Origin: Cymbomonas tetramitiformis | Lineage: Eukaryota; Chlorophyta; Pyramimonadophyceae; Pyramimonadales; Pyramimonadaceae | Reading direction: 5' to 3' | Assembly (NCBI GenBank): GCA_001247695.2 | Contig: LGRX02030428.1 | Coordinates: forward strand, 1 to 20,817 | DNA: 20,817 nt | In this document: positions 8,448-16,254 of the stretch, piece by piece | Position numbering within the stretch: the stretch's first letter is position 1 | Layout of the letters: each line of letters starts with the position of its first letter | Notes under the pieces: model-generated | What the model was told of the DNA's origin: nothing | The model's input: only the letters and a program-made list of their open reading frames with translations | Databases searched by the model: none | Program-made: the position numbers and the translations under genes

Positions 8448-9155
8448 ATGGGCCGCAAGCGGGGCAAAAGATCAAACTTTGCGCGGCAGAAAAAACGGGA
8501 TAAAAAAAGACTTTTTGTAGAGAGCGGACAACTTCGCACAAGCCCTGCTGGTACTGATTTTGAGAGTGATAAGGGGGCAGACGTCCATACCCCGCCCGTT
8601 GTCACCCAACTGCAGGATGAACTCTGCAGTGAAAGAAGTGGCGGGAATTCTGAGGCGGAGGGAGGCGACGTTACCCAAAATTCGACGGACGACGAGATGG
8701 ATGACACGGAGAGTTGTTGTACCAGCATCCCCAAGACCCATTCGCCCGCGTCCCTGTCTCCTCCCCGTCCGTTTAGCTCGCGGGTCCCATCCAGCTCGCG
8801 TCCCCAAACGAGTGGATATGGCTTTTTGTGGCGGGACAAAAGCCAATTTTCTAGAAGGCAGAGCGTTCAAATAAGAATTAGCTGCCAACCAACCTGCCAA
8901 CCCTCAGACTTTCCCGCACAACGTCGTGTCCCTCCGTCGGATGTTCACGTTACTGCATTTCACAAGGTCCTAGACAACAAAGCGAAACAAAGACGGCAAC
9001 TGGAACGGGGATGCGTCCTTGTAGATGAGGCAAAGCGGATGTCAACACACACACGACTGTGTGTTGATGACCGCACAACGATCCCAGCGACACCACCACC
9101 ACCACTATCAACCAAGCGATCCTTTTTGAATCGCCGGCCATTATTCCCACAGTGA
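8448..9155 (+). CDS. Uncharacterised basic, Ser/Pro-rich protein, 235 codons
   Basis: This is one of the longest ATG-started frames in the window and lies in a more GC-rich patch. An ATG at 8409 is in frame, but I prefer the one at 8448 (ggcatgggc), because from there the protein opens with a dense basic segment (MGRKRGKRSNFARQKKR), a likely nuclear or nucleic-acid-binding tail. An acidic Ser-containing patch (DDEMDDTE) follows near residue 83. A Ser/Pro-rich stretch follows near 95-125, and a helical basic segment (KVLDNKAKQRRQLE) near 185. I recognise no catalytic motif. Basic heads of this kind occur in the first open frames of some DNA transposons, but that is only a resemblance. It could be a complete small gene, a first exon or a transposon remnant. 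The 67-bp minisatellite ends just upstream and no TATA box is evident. Confidence 0.4.
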   Translation: MGRKRGKRSNFARQKKRDKKRLFVESGQLRTSPAGTDFESDKGADVHTPPVVTQLQDELCSERSGGNSEAEGGDVTQNSTDDEMDDTESCCTSIPKTHSPASLSPPRPFSSRVPSSSRPQTSGYGFLWRDKSQFSRRQSVQIRISCQPTCQPSDFPAQRRVPPSDVHVTAFHKVLDNKAKQRRQLERGCVLVDEAKRMSTHTRLCVDDRTTIPATPPPPLSTKRSFLNRRPLFPQ

Positions 9156-9466
9156 GTGTATAGAATACCGTAGAATAGAATAGTGTAAAATAGTTATTAC
9201 TGTAACATATTATAGTTATTACTGTAACATACTACAACATAAAATAGTTATTACTGTAACATACTATAACATCATACGAGTGTTAGCATGCTATATTCTC
9301 TCTCCTCTGCTGAGCTCGCCAGATTATTTGGTTGGTGCTAACTTGAGATAATGGGAAGCTTATTCACACTCAGTCTCAATACAACCTTAGGCATGCATTA
9401 ATTAGCCTTGTGTGCGTATTGCCATGTGTAGATATGCAATCATGGTAAAGCATACCATTCCTCATG
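9156..9466. repeat. Spacer with a three-copy 19-bp AT-rich repeat
   Basis: tagttattactgtaacata occurs at 9191, 9213 and 9245, with short spacers such as ctacaacataaaa. The rest, up to the satellite edge, is AT-rich. From about 9425 it shows weak similarity to the satellite, which suggests degenerate array edge. No gene is seen. Confidence 0.7.
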
Positions 9467-12400
9467 AGGTCGATGTTATAGGGTAACCCAAAATGCCTTC
9501 CGCCGTTACGCGAAATGGGGAAATACCCTACAGATTTTGGGTTCGGGATGGGTTGATGCGGAGCATCCTTAATTATAGATATATGCATCATGAGCTCAGG
9601 AAGCTATCGTATGCATGATGGATCGAAGTGCATCGATAGATATCGATTTTACAGCGAAACTCACAATGGCTTCGCGCAGCTTCGCGTAATATGAACTACC
9701 CTACGGATTTTCGGTTCCGGTCGAGATGAGCTGATGCGGAGCATTCTAAATGATAGTTATATGTGTTATGAGCTCAGGAAGCCATCATATGCCCGATGGA
9801 TCGTCGTGCATAAACAGAAATTGATTTTATAGTGGAACCCAAAATGCCTTCCGCAGTTTCGCGCAATACGAAATACCTTAGAGAATATGGGTTCCGGTCG
9901 GGATATGCTGATGCCGAGGCATCGGAATGGTGGATATATGTGTTATGAGCTCAGGAAGCCATCATATGCCCGATGGATCGTTGTGCATCTACAGAAATCG
10001 ATTTTATAGTGAAACCCAAAATGCCTTCCGCAGTTTCGCGTCAAATGAAATACCCTACAGAATTTGGTTTCCAGTCGAGACAAGCTGATGCTGAGGTTTC
10101 GGAATGGTAGATGTATGTGTTGTGAGCTCAGGAAGCCATCACATGCCCGATGGATCGCGGTGTAACTCGAGATATCGATTTTATAGTGAAACCCAAAATG
10201 CCTTCCGCAGTTTCGCATAATAAGCAATACCCTGCAGATTTTCGGTTCCGGTCGAGATGAGCCAATGCTGAGCGATGGGAATGATAAATATATGTGCTAT
10301 GAGCTCAGGAAGCCATCATACGCCTGATGCATCGCGGTGCAACTCGAGATATCGATTTTATAGTGAAACCCAAAATGCCTTCCGCAGTTTCGCGTAATAA
10401 GAAATGCCCTACAGATTTTCGGTTCCGGTCGAGATGAGCTGATTCTGAGCGATGGGAATGATAAATATATGTGCTATGAGCTCAGGAAGCCATCATATGC
10501 CTGATGCATCGCGGTGCAACTGGAGATATCGATTTTATAGTGAAACCCAAAATGCCTTCCGCAGTTTCGCGTAATAAGAAATACCCTACAGATTTTCGGT
10601 TCCGGTCGAGATGAGCTGATGCTGAGCATACGGAATGATAGATATATGTGTTATGAGCTCAGGAAGCCATCACACGCCTGATGCATCGCGGTGCAACTCG
10701 AGATATCGATTTTATAGTGAAACCCAAATGGCCTTCCGCAGTTTCGCGTAATAAGAAATACCCTGCAGATTTTGTGTTCCGGTCGAGATGAGCCGATGCT
10801 GAGCGATGGGAATGATAAATACATGTGCTATGAACGCAGGAAGCCATCATATGCCCGATGCATCCCGGTGCAACTCGAGATGTCGATATTATAGTGAACC
10901 CCGAAATGCCTTCCGCAGTTTCGCGTAATAAGAAATACCCTACAGTTTTTCGGTTCCGGTCGAGATGAGCTGATGCTGAGCATACGGAATGATAGATATA
11001 TGTGTTATGAGCTCAGGAAGCCATCACACGCCTGATGCATCGCGGTGCAACTCGATATATCGATTTTATAGTGAAACCCAAAATGCCTTCCGCAGTTTCG
11101 CGTGATATGAAATACCCTACAGATTTTGGGTTCCGCTCGAGATATGCTGATGCTGAGGCTTCGGAATGATGTATGCATGTGTTGTGAGACCAGGAAGCCA
11201 TCACATGCCCGATGGATCGTGGTGCATCCATAGCTATCGATTTTATAGTGAAACCCAAAATGCCTTCCGCAGTTTCGCGTAATATGAAATACCCTACAGA
11301 TGTTGGGTTCCGGTCGAGATATGCTGATGTTGAGGCTTCGGAATGATAGATGTATGTGTTGTGAGCTCAGGAAGCCATCACATGCATTATGCATCGCCGT
11401 GCATCCCGAGATATCGATTTTATGGTGAAACTCGCAATGGCTTCCGCAGTTTCGCGTAATATGATGAAATACCCTACAGATTTTCGGTACCGGTCGAGAT
11501 GGGCTGATGCGGAGCATTCTAAATTATAGATACATGTATCATGAGCTAAGGAAGCCATCGCATGCATGATGGATCGCGGTGCATCGATAGATATCGATTT
11601 TACAGTGAAACTCACAATGGCTTCCGCAGTTTCGCGTAATATGAAATGCCCTCCAGATTTTCGGTTCCGGCCGAGATGGGCTGATGCGGAGCATTCCAAA
11701 TGATAGATATATCTATTGTGAGCTCAGGAAGCCATCACATGCACGATGCATCGCCGTGCATCCCGAGATATCGTTTTTATGGCGAAACTCGCAATGGCTT
11801 CCGCAGTTTCGCGTAATATGAAATACCCTACGGATTTTCGGTTCAGATCCGGAGGGGGTGAAGATGAGCACTCTAAATGATAGATACATGTATCATGAGC
11901 TCAGGGAGCCATCATATGCATGATGGATCGTGGTGCATCGATAGATATCGATTTTACAGTGAAACTCACAATGGCTTCCGTAGTTTCGCGTAATGGGGAA
12001 ATACCCTAGGGATTTTCGGTTCCGGTCGAGATGGGCTGATACTCTACAATCTAAATGATAAATATATGTGGTATGAGCTCAGGAAGCCGTCATATGTGTG
12101 ATGGATCGGGGTGCATCGATAGATATCGATTTTCGTACAGTGAAACTCACTATGGCTTCCGCAGTCTCGCATAATCGGGAAATACCCAACAAATTTTCGA
12201 TTCCGGTCGAGATGATCTGATGCTGAGCATACGGAACGATAGATATGTGTGTTACGAGCTCAGGAAGCCGTCACATGCTTGATGCATCCCGAGACATCGA
12301 GTTTATAGTGAAACCCAAAATGTTTCCCGCACGACTTTCGCATAATATGAAATGGCCATCAGAATTTCGGTTCCAATAGAGGAGGGCTGATGCTGAGTGT

Positions 12401-12498
12401 TCGGAATGATAGATATATGTCAATTGAATTGAGGAACCCAGCATATGCATGATAGATCATGGTGCATCAGCAGTTATCGATTTAATGGTGAAACCCAA
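9467..12498. repeat. 177-bp satellite array, about 17 copies
   Basis: The landmark cttccgcagtttcgcg, or a variant, lies at 9497, 9670, 9848, 10025, 10202, 10379, 10556, 10733, 10910, 11087, 11264, 11441, 11621, 11798, 11975, 12156 and about 12325. From 9848 to 11441 the spacing is exactly 177 bp nine times. The later steps of 180 and 181 come from small insertions. Other constant parts are gatatcgattttatagtg, ggttccggtcgagatg and tatgagctcaggaagccatc. Central units read aaacccaaaatgcc where flanking units read aaactcacaatggc. The edge units (9497, 12325) are the most diverged, as unequal exchange predicts. Units at 10556 and 10910 share gagcatacggaatgatag, whereas 10379 and 10733 share gagcgatgggaatgataa, a local 354-bp dimer. 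Minus-strand frames of up to 170 codons exist only because 177 is 3 x 59. The length is in the range of nucleosome-sized centromeric or heterochromatic satellites. Confidence 0.95.
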
Positions 12499-13154
12499 CC
12501 TTTCCATATGCATATTAAACTCAGCTCACATATTCACAACCCTATGATCTAGCGCCTCATAAGTAAATAATTTCGGCGGCAGCTCCAAACTCCGTTCATT
12601 ATGTCAAAATGTTCCAATATATCACCCCATATATGGGCCGCAATTACAGCCCCCTCGCTCGTGCATATCAAGTCTAGCTCACATATTCATAACCCTAGCT
12701 GTACTCACATATTCATGTTGAACATCCGGAAAGATGGATGTGAGGAATCTAACTTGCGCTGACAGCCTATTATTCTGCCAGACTGCAACCCCTTCAAATA
12801 CTTAAGCCCGGCATTTTAGCCTGTGGTCGGAAAGCGAGACTCGGATACACGTTCCCAGAGCTGAGAACATGTATGTACCCGAGCTTCGGGGATGTCAGGA
12901 ATTAAACCTGAGGTGAAAGAGGCCACCCGATCACACGGCAACCCCTCACATATTCAGGACAGTCGTTTCGGGCCGTTCAGCAAAACGTCACATTAAACGT
13001 GCAGTGCCGAACGCAAAACATACAAGCTACGATGGCAGCTTCGTGAGCACAGTCAAGGCTGCATCACTCACAAGGGAAAACACTAAATTTACAGTACCTT
13101 GATTGGCTAAGACTACTGTGCAGCCAGGAAGTGAGAAGAGAAGAGCAAAGCTGT
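12499..13154. other. Intergenic stretch with dispersed ctcacatattca motif
   Basis: The 12-mer ctcacatattca occurs four times, at 12525, 12678, 12704 and 12945. The first two copies share the longer context agctcacatattca followed by yaaccctat/g. No gene is supported. The minus-strand frame at 13027-13272 has no recognisable features and runs into the repeat that follows. Confidence 0.55.
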
Positions 13155-13221
13155 GATATCTCAGATTCAAACTGAGATCTCCGGAGATATTCCCCGGCGC
13201 TCTATGTTGAGCTAATATCAC
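13155..13221 (+). repeat. Dispersed hairpin repeat, copy 1
   Basis: The segment contains ATCTCAG, a 7-base loop and CTGAGAT, then the perfect palindrome ATCTCCGGAGAT (13177-13188) and ggcgctctatgttgagcta. A diverged copy in the same orientation lies at 13361-13428, 206 bp on. The stem (CTCAG/CTGAG) is kept in both, while the loop differs. Confidence 0.65.
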
Positions 13222-13359
13222 AAACGCAAAAGTTTCAACAAGCAGGCTTGCAACAGAATCGACCGTGGTCATAGACTCACAGAAGAATTAATAAAACCAA
13301 AGCTTCGCGCATACTGATATCGGAAAGAGCTGAAAAAAACTGACACGAAGCTGAAAAGT

Positions 13360-13779
13360 ATGGCAACTCAGGTTATAACTGAGATCTCTGGAAGACATTT
13401 CCAGCGCTCTATTTCGAGCTACTGCCACGAAGGGATGCTGTCTTTTCCCGCTATGCCCAGGGCAGTACGCGTGCCGTGCGCGAGTCAGACTTCCGGTTTA
13501 CTGTTCGGGAAAAGAGTCCACATTCAAGGAGTCACCTACAGGCCGCGAAATCACGAAGTGTACGGCGCTCTTTATGGTGTTGGCCGTTGTTTTCTCGACG
13601 GATCCGAAAACAAAGACAACCTGTCACCTGCTCCCCAAGACAGCTACATAACACAGACACGGTTAAACAATCGCAAGGTTAATATTCTGCCTCAATCTAG
13701 ACACACAAAAATACTTGCACACAAAGCAGGCACGAAAGTGATGGCAAGGATGCTGAGTGCTGGGACCTTCAACGACTGA
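13360..13779 (+). CDS. Uncharacterised open frame, 139 codons, doubtful
   Basis: The frame starts with an ATG lying in a dispersed repeat copy and ends at a TGA at 13777-13779. The product would be basic and soluble. No signal peptide, membrane segment or family motif is visible. The middle (HIQGVTYRPRNHEVYGALYGVG) looks more protein-like than the rest, but I cannot assign it. No TATA box, splice sites or polyadenylation signal are convincingly placed. Because its N-terminus is repeat-derived, chance is the likeliest explanation. A repeat-born small gene or an exon of a longer gene are alternatives. Confidence 0.2.
   Translation: MATQVITEISGRHFQRSISSYCHEGMLSFPAMPRAVRVPCASQTSGLLFGKRVHIQGVTYRPRNHEVYGALYGVGRCFLDGSENKDNLSPAPQDSYITQTRLNNRKVNILPQSRHTKILAHKAGTKVMARMLSAGTFND
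13361..13428 (+). repeat. Dispersed hairpin repeat, copy 2
   Basis: It shares actgagatctc, then gg, ttcc and gcgctctat plus gagcta with copy 1, with one-base gaps. CTCAG and CTGAG again flank a 7-base loop. An open frame of 139 codons (13360-13779) begins at an ATG inside this repeat. Confidence 0.65.
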
Positions 13780-14383
13780 TAACGTCAAATGCACGCAAAA
13801 TGATTGGTCAATGGCAATGATTCCATCTCAAATTCCATCGGGATCCGACATGGATGCACCGATGGATATCGCAATCTGTACCACTATTTGGAACGCAAGA
13901 AACCTGTCACCAACAAATATCTGAGCTGACGTTGCATTTGTTCATTTTTAATTGATAAATATATACGACCGACGGATCAAGTCGATGTTTATCTAATGGC
14001 ATCGGGCTTGGATGGCCCAATTCCCAGATACGCTGATGCAACCATGGCCTTCGGCGTCTCCTCCATATATATATTCTTAATTTGTCGACAAGGGCGACCG
14101 GTAAGCGTCTGAAGATTCCCTTTCCGCGGCTTCAGAATAATTCGACACTTCCCGTCATGCTGCCCGACATTTATCGTCTACGTGGCGTCTGGATGGTGTC
14201 GTCGTGGCAACGGCAAAACAATTGCACGCAAGCTTAAACGTGAATGCAGTGTTGAAATTGACAGTGCCCCGTAAGTCGCTATCCAGCGGCCGTTGTTTTC
14301 GGGATGCTAACGTATACCAAACACAACATTACTTTGCATATGAATTCTAATAAGTGTTAGGAATAACACGTTTTTTTTTGCGC
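13780..14383. other. Intergenic stretch, no supported gene
   Basis: CCATCGG and CCGATGG form a 7-bp inverted pair at about 13836-13865. A run of nine thymines lies at about 14371-14380, just before the foldback cluster. Nothing else is recognised. Confidence 0.5.
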
Positions 14384-14607
14384 GCAAGATTCGTCCAGGA
14401 TTCTGGATGCTGGACGACTCTTGTGAGGGGGGGGTAATGGGCGTGATTCGAGCCAGCCATCTCGACTCACGCCCAGCAGCGACTCATACTGCACAGCATG
14501 AACATATCAGGCATATCATATGAACATGCGAAATCAATTCTGAGCATCTGACAGTGCACTGTCACCTTTAGCGGAAACGCGGATGTCAACCGCGTCCACG
14601 TTTCCGC
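14384..14607. repeat. Cluster of four inverted repeats
   Basis: Hairpin 1 pairs 14384-14398 (GCAAGATTCGTCCAG) with 14410-14424, 13 of 15 matching. Hairpin 2 pairs 14439-14452 (GGGCGTGATTCGAG) with 14461-14474, 13 of 14 matching, with an 8-base loop. A perfect 16-bp palindrome TGACAGTGCACTGTCA lies at 14549-14564. GCGGAAACG (14571-14579) pairs with 14599-14607. Both hairpins carry an A-to-C type mismatch at a similar place in the right arm. No flanking target duplication was found, so I do not call a transposon. Confidence 0.7.
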
Positions 14608-15186
14608 CGCGGGGCTCGAAGCGGGTGAACCAAATGACCAAATGAAACACAGATGCGCACATACAACGTTGAAAATATGTTTCAGTTGTTGCTATTAGTA
14701 TTTTCTAGCTTTTCCTTCGGCGGGATACCGAAGGGAATGCCGTTTTGCGGATGCGGTTTCCCGCTTCCGCCATTCCCGCTTCCGCCACACGAAGCGGAGA
14801 ATTCGAGATCTGCTTCCAGTCACCGAATATGTGCGGGGATGCTTCCTATCGTTCATGATACCTTCTAGTAAACATTATTTCAATAATAATAATAATAATA
14901 AAACATTTACGTCGATGAGTAAGGCAATGCCTTCGGAACGATCTACTCGAGTCTGTTCCCCTCATACATGACAGCCTGCAAGGCAGGAAGCATTCCACAG
15001 AGCATGGAAGCATGGGTGACAAGGCACTAATTAAGCGTGTCTGCCACCAGCGTCGGAAAAAACATCAGAGGGCCACGGAGCTGATGTACGATGGTGATGG
15101 TAATCATTATTTCCTTCTAATATATCGCGAATACTTCAATTTCTTCACTAATCTACCCTGCTACACTAGGTTTTCACAGTGTTAAT
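14608..15186. other. Intergenic stretch with short GC-rich repeats and an AAT microsatellite
   Basis: CCTTCGG (14714-14720) pairs with CCGAAGG (14728-14734). cccgcttccgcc is repeated directly at 14760 and 14775. An (AAT)n run of six to seven units lies at 14882-14901. The short plus-strand frame across this stretch is explained by the GC-rich repeats. No gene is supported. Confidence 0.55.
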
Positions 15187-15490
15187 TAGGTCAAACGTTT
15201 GACCTACAAAGTGTCGCATTGCCTACGTGGAGCGTACACTTGCGTCGCATATCCAAGGAGCGTCCATTTATTTTATCTCCGATTTGATCTGACGAACAGT
15301 TTTCTAATTTTGCCTACGTGGAACCAAAAAAGGCGACGCAAGAGCAAACATCTCTGCGTAGCGTGTTACGCAAAAGATGTTTGTCCAAACATCTCCGCGA
15401 CGCAACGCTCTTGCGTAACCTTTGCGTAGCGTTTTACAGTTTTCCAACCAATCAAATCGCTGCGATCAAAAGTTACGCGACGCGACGAAA
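15187..15490. repeat. Foldback region with a 20-bp palindrome and nested hairpins
   Basis: A perfect palindrome TAGGTCAAACGTTTGACCTA lies at 15187-15206. tgcctacgtgga is repeated at about 15220 and 15311. ACGCAAGAGC (15336-15345) pairs with 15407-15416, and within that AGATGTTTG (15375-15383) pairs with 15386-15394 across two bases. tgcgtagcgt recurs at about 15355 and 15424, and caaacatctc at 15346 and 15386. The whole is rich in gcgtcgca/tgcgacgc words. It could be a MITE or a structured flank of the tRNA gene. I found no target duplication. Confidence 0.6.
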
Positions 15491-15547
15491 TTTCATTTTA
15501 CCCAACAGATTTAAGGACGGGACTCAAGCTCAAAAGCCCATCAGTAA

Positions 15548-15621
15548 TATTCTCGTCCAGGCTCGAACTGGAGACCTCAAGTGTGTTAGACTTGCGTGAT
15601 AACCAACTACACCACGAGAAC
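15548..15621 (-). tRNA. tRNA-Val (anticodon AAC)
   Basis: The minus strand folds as a full cloverleaf without an intron. The acceptor stem pairs GTTCTCG (15615-15621) with CGAGAAT (15549-15555), with one G-U pair, and the discriminator base is A at 15548. The D-arm region reads GTGTAGTTGGTTATCAC. The anticodon stem CAAGT/ACTTG encloses the loop CTAACAC, so the anticodon is AAC (15585-15587), which reads valine codons. The T-arm is TCCAG, loop TTCGAGC, CTGGA. A and B boxes for RNA polymerase III are therefore present. Four thymines about 13 bases past the 3' end (15532-15535 on plus) fit a pol III terminator. CCA is not encoded, as is usual in eukaryotes. Every stem pairs, so it is probably functional. 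Confidence 0.95.
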
Positions 15622-15854
15622 AATTGATGACATCGAATGTAGTTGTTGCAAAGATATTTACGCTACGGCCACGGTAAGATAATAGAAGCCGCATCGGAAG
15701 ATCTGCATATTTGATATTAGAATTATATATTTCGCGTCACGCGAAAAGACCAAATCTATAGGGCCCTATTAATCCGCGTAATATGCAGTATAAATTCACC
15801 ACCATGTCATTTGTCATGTCATTGTCATGTCACCCGATATTTATTTAGCGTTTG
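15622..15854. other. Spacer between the tRNA gene and the chaperone promoter
   Basis: The two genes diverge from here (tRNA on minus, chaperone on plus). TTTCGCG (15730-15736) pairs with CGCGAAA (15740-15746), a perfect 7-bp stem with a 3-base loop, and gtcatgtcatttgtcatg-type short repeats occur near 15804-15830. Nothing else is seen. Confidence 0.5.
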
Positions 15855-15937
15855 TATAAATTTGGAGAACATTCATTTCGCGGTTTCTTACATACGATAG
15901 CACTCGCACTGGCTCTACACTGGCGCGCTGGGTTCAG
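15855..15937 (+). promoter_or_regulatory. Putative promoter and 5' non-coding exon of the CHZ gene
   Basis: TATAAA at 15855-15860 would place transcription start near 15885. About 50 bases later cag/gtatgt (junction after 15937) makes a good splice donor. A matching acceptor aacag at 16241-16245 lies nine bases before the preferred start codon. This gives a non-coding first exon and an intron of about 300 bp. It is inferred from signals only. RNA reads would settle it. Confidence 0.4.
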
Positions 15938-16254
15938 GTATGTGCTCACATCTCCTTTGAATCCCTTGATATAAGCACAACCTTCACTTGAGAACCGGTA
16001 ATATCCCCATTAAGTAAGGTGTGCCCTTGATGATATGTTTACCTTTCTTGTTTTCTCCCTCTCCCCCTTCCGGGTTTCAGTCGTTTTTCTCAACGCCTCC
16101 CGTGGTGCTCCGCTGGGCGTGGTCCAAGTCTATTCAAGCCGTTCTATTTTCCTTAAACAGTTCCCTTTTTGTGGAGACAGGTGCGCGTAGAATTTTTGTA
16201 ACGCCGCTTCAGCGCTAGACTTCTGCATCACTCTATATCTAACAGGTCTGAGCA

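Noticed and set aside
11005..11517. 170-codon minus-strand frame as a gene
   Set aside because: It is entirely satellite DNA; openness follows from the 177-bp period being divisible by three.
12160..12185. CENP-B-box-like sequence in one satellite unit
   Set aside because: It needs a mismatch and a one-base gap and is not kept in the other units.
12810..12960. Possible structured RNA (ggtcggaaagcgagac resembles an SRP RNA loop)
   Set aside because: The surrounding sequence does not form SRP helices 5 or 8, and no pol III box is evident.
13027..13272. 81-codon minus-strand frame
   Set aside because: It overlaps the hairpin repeat, lacks known motifs and has no promoter or splice support.
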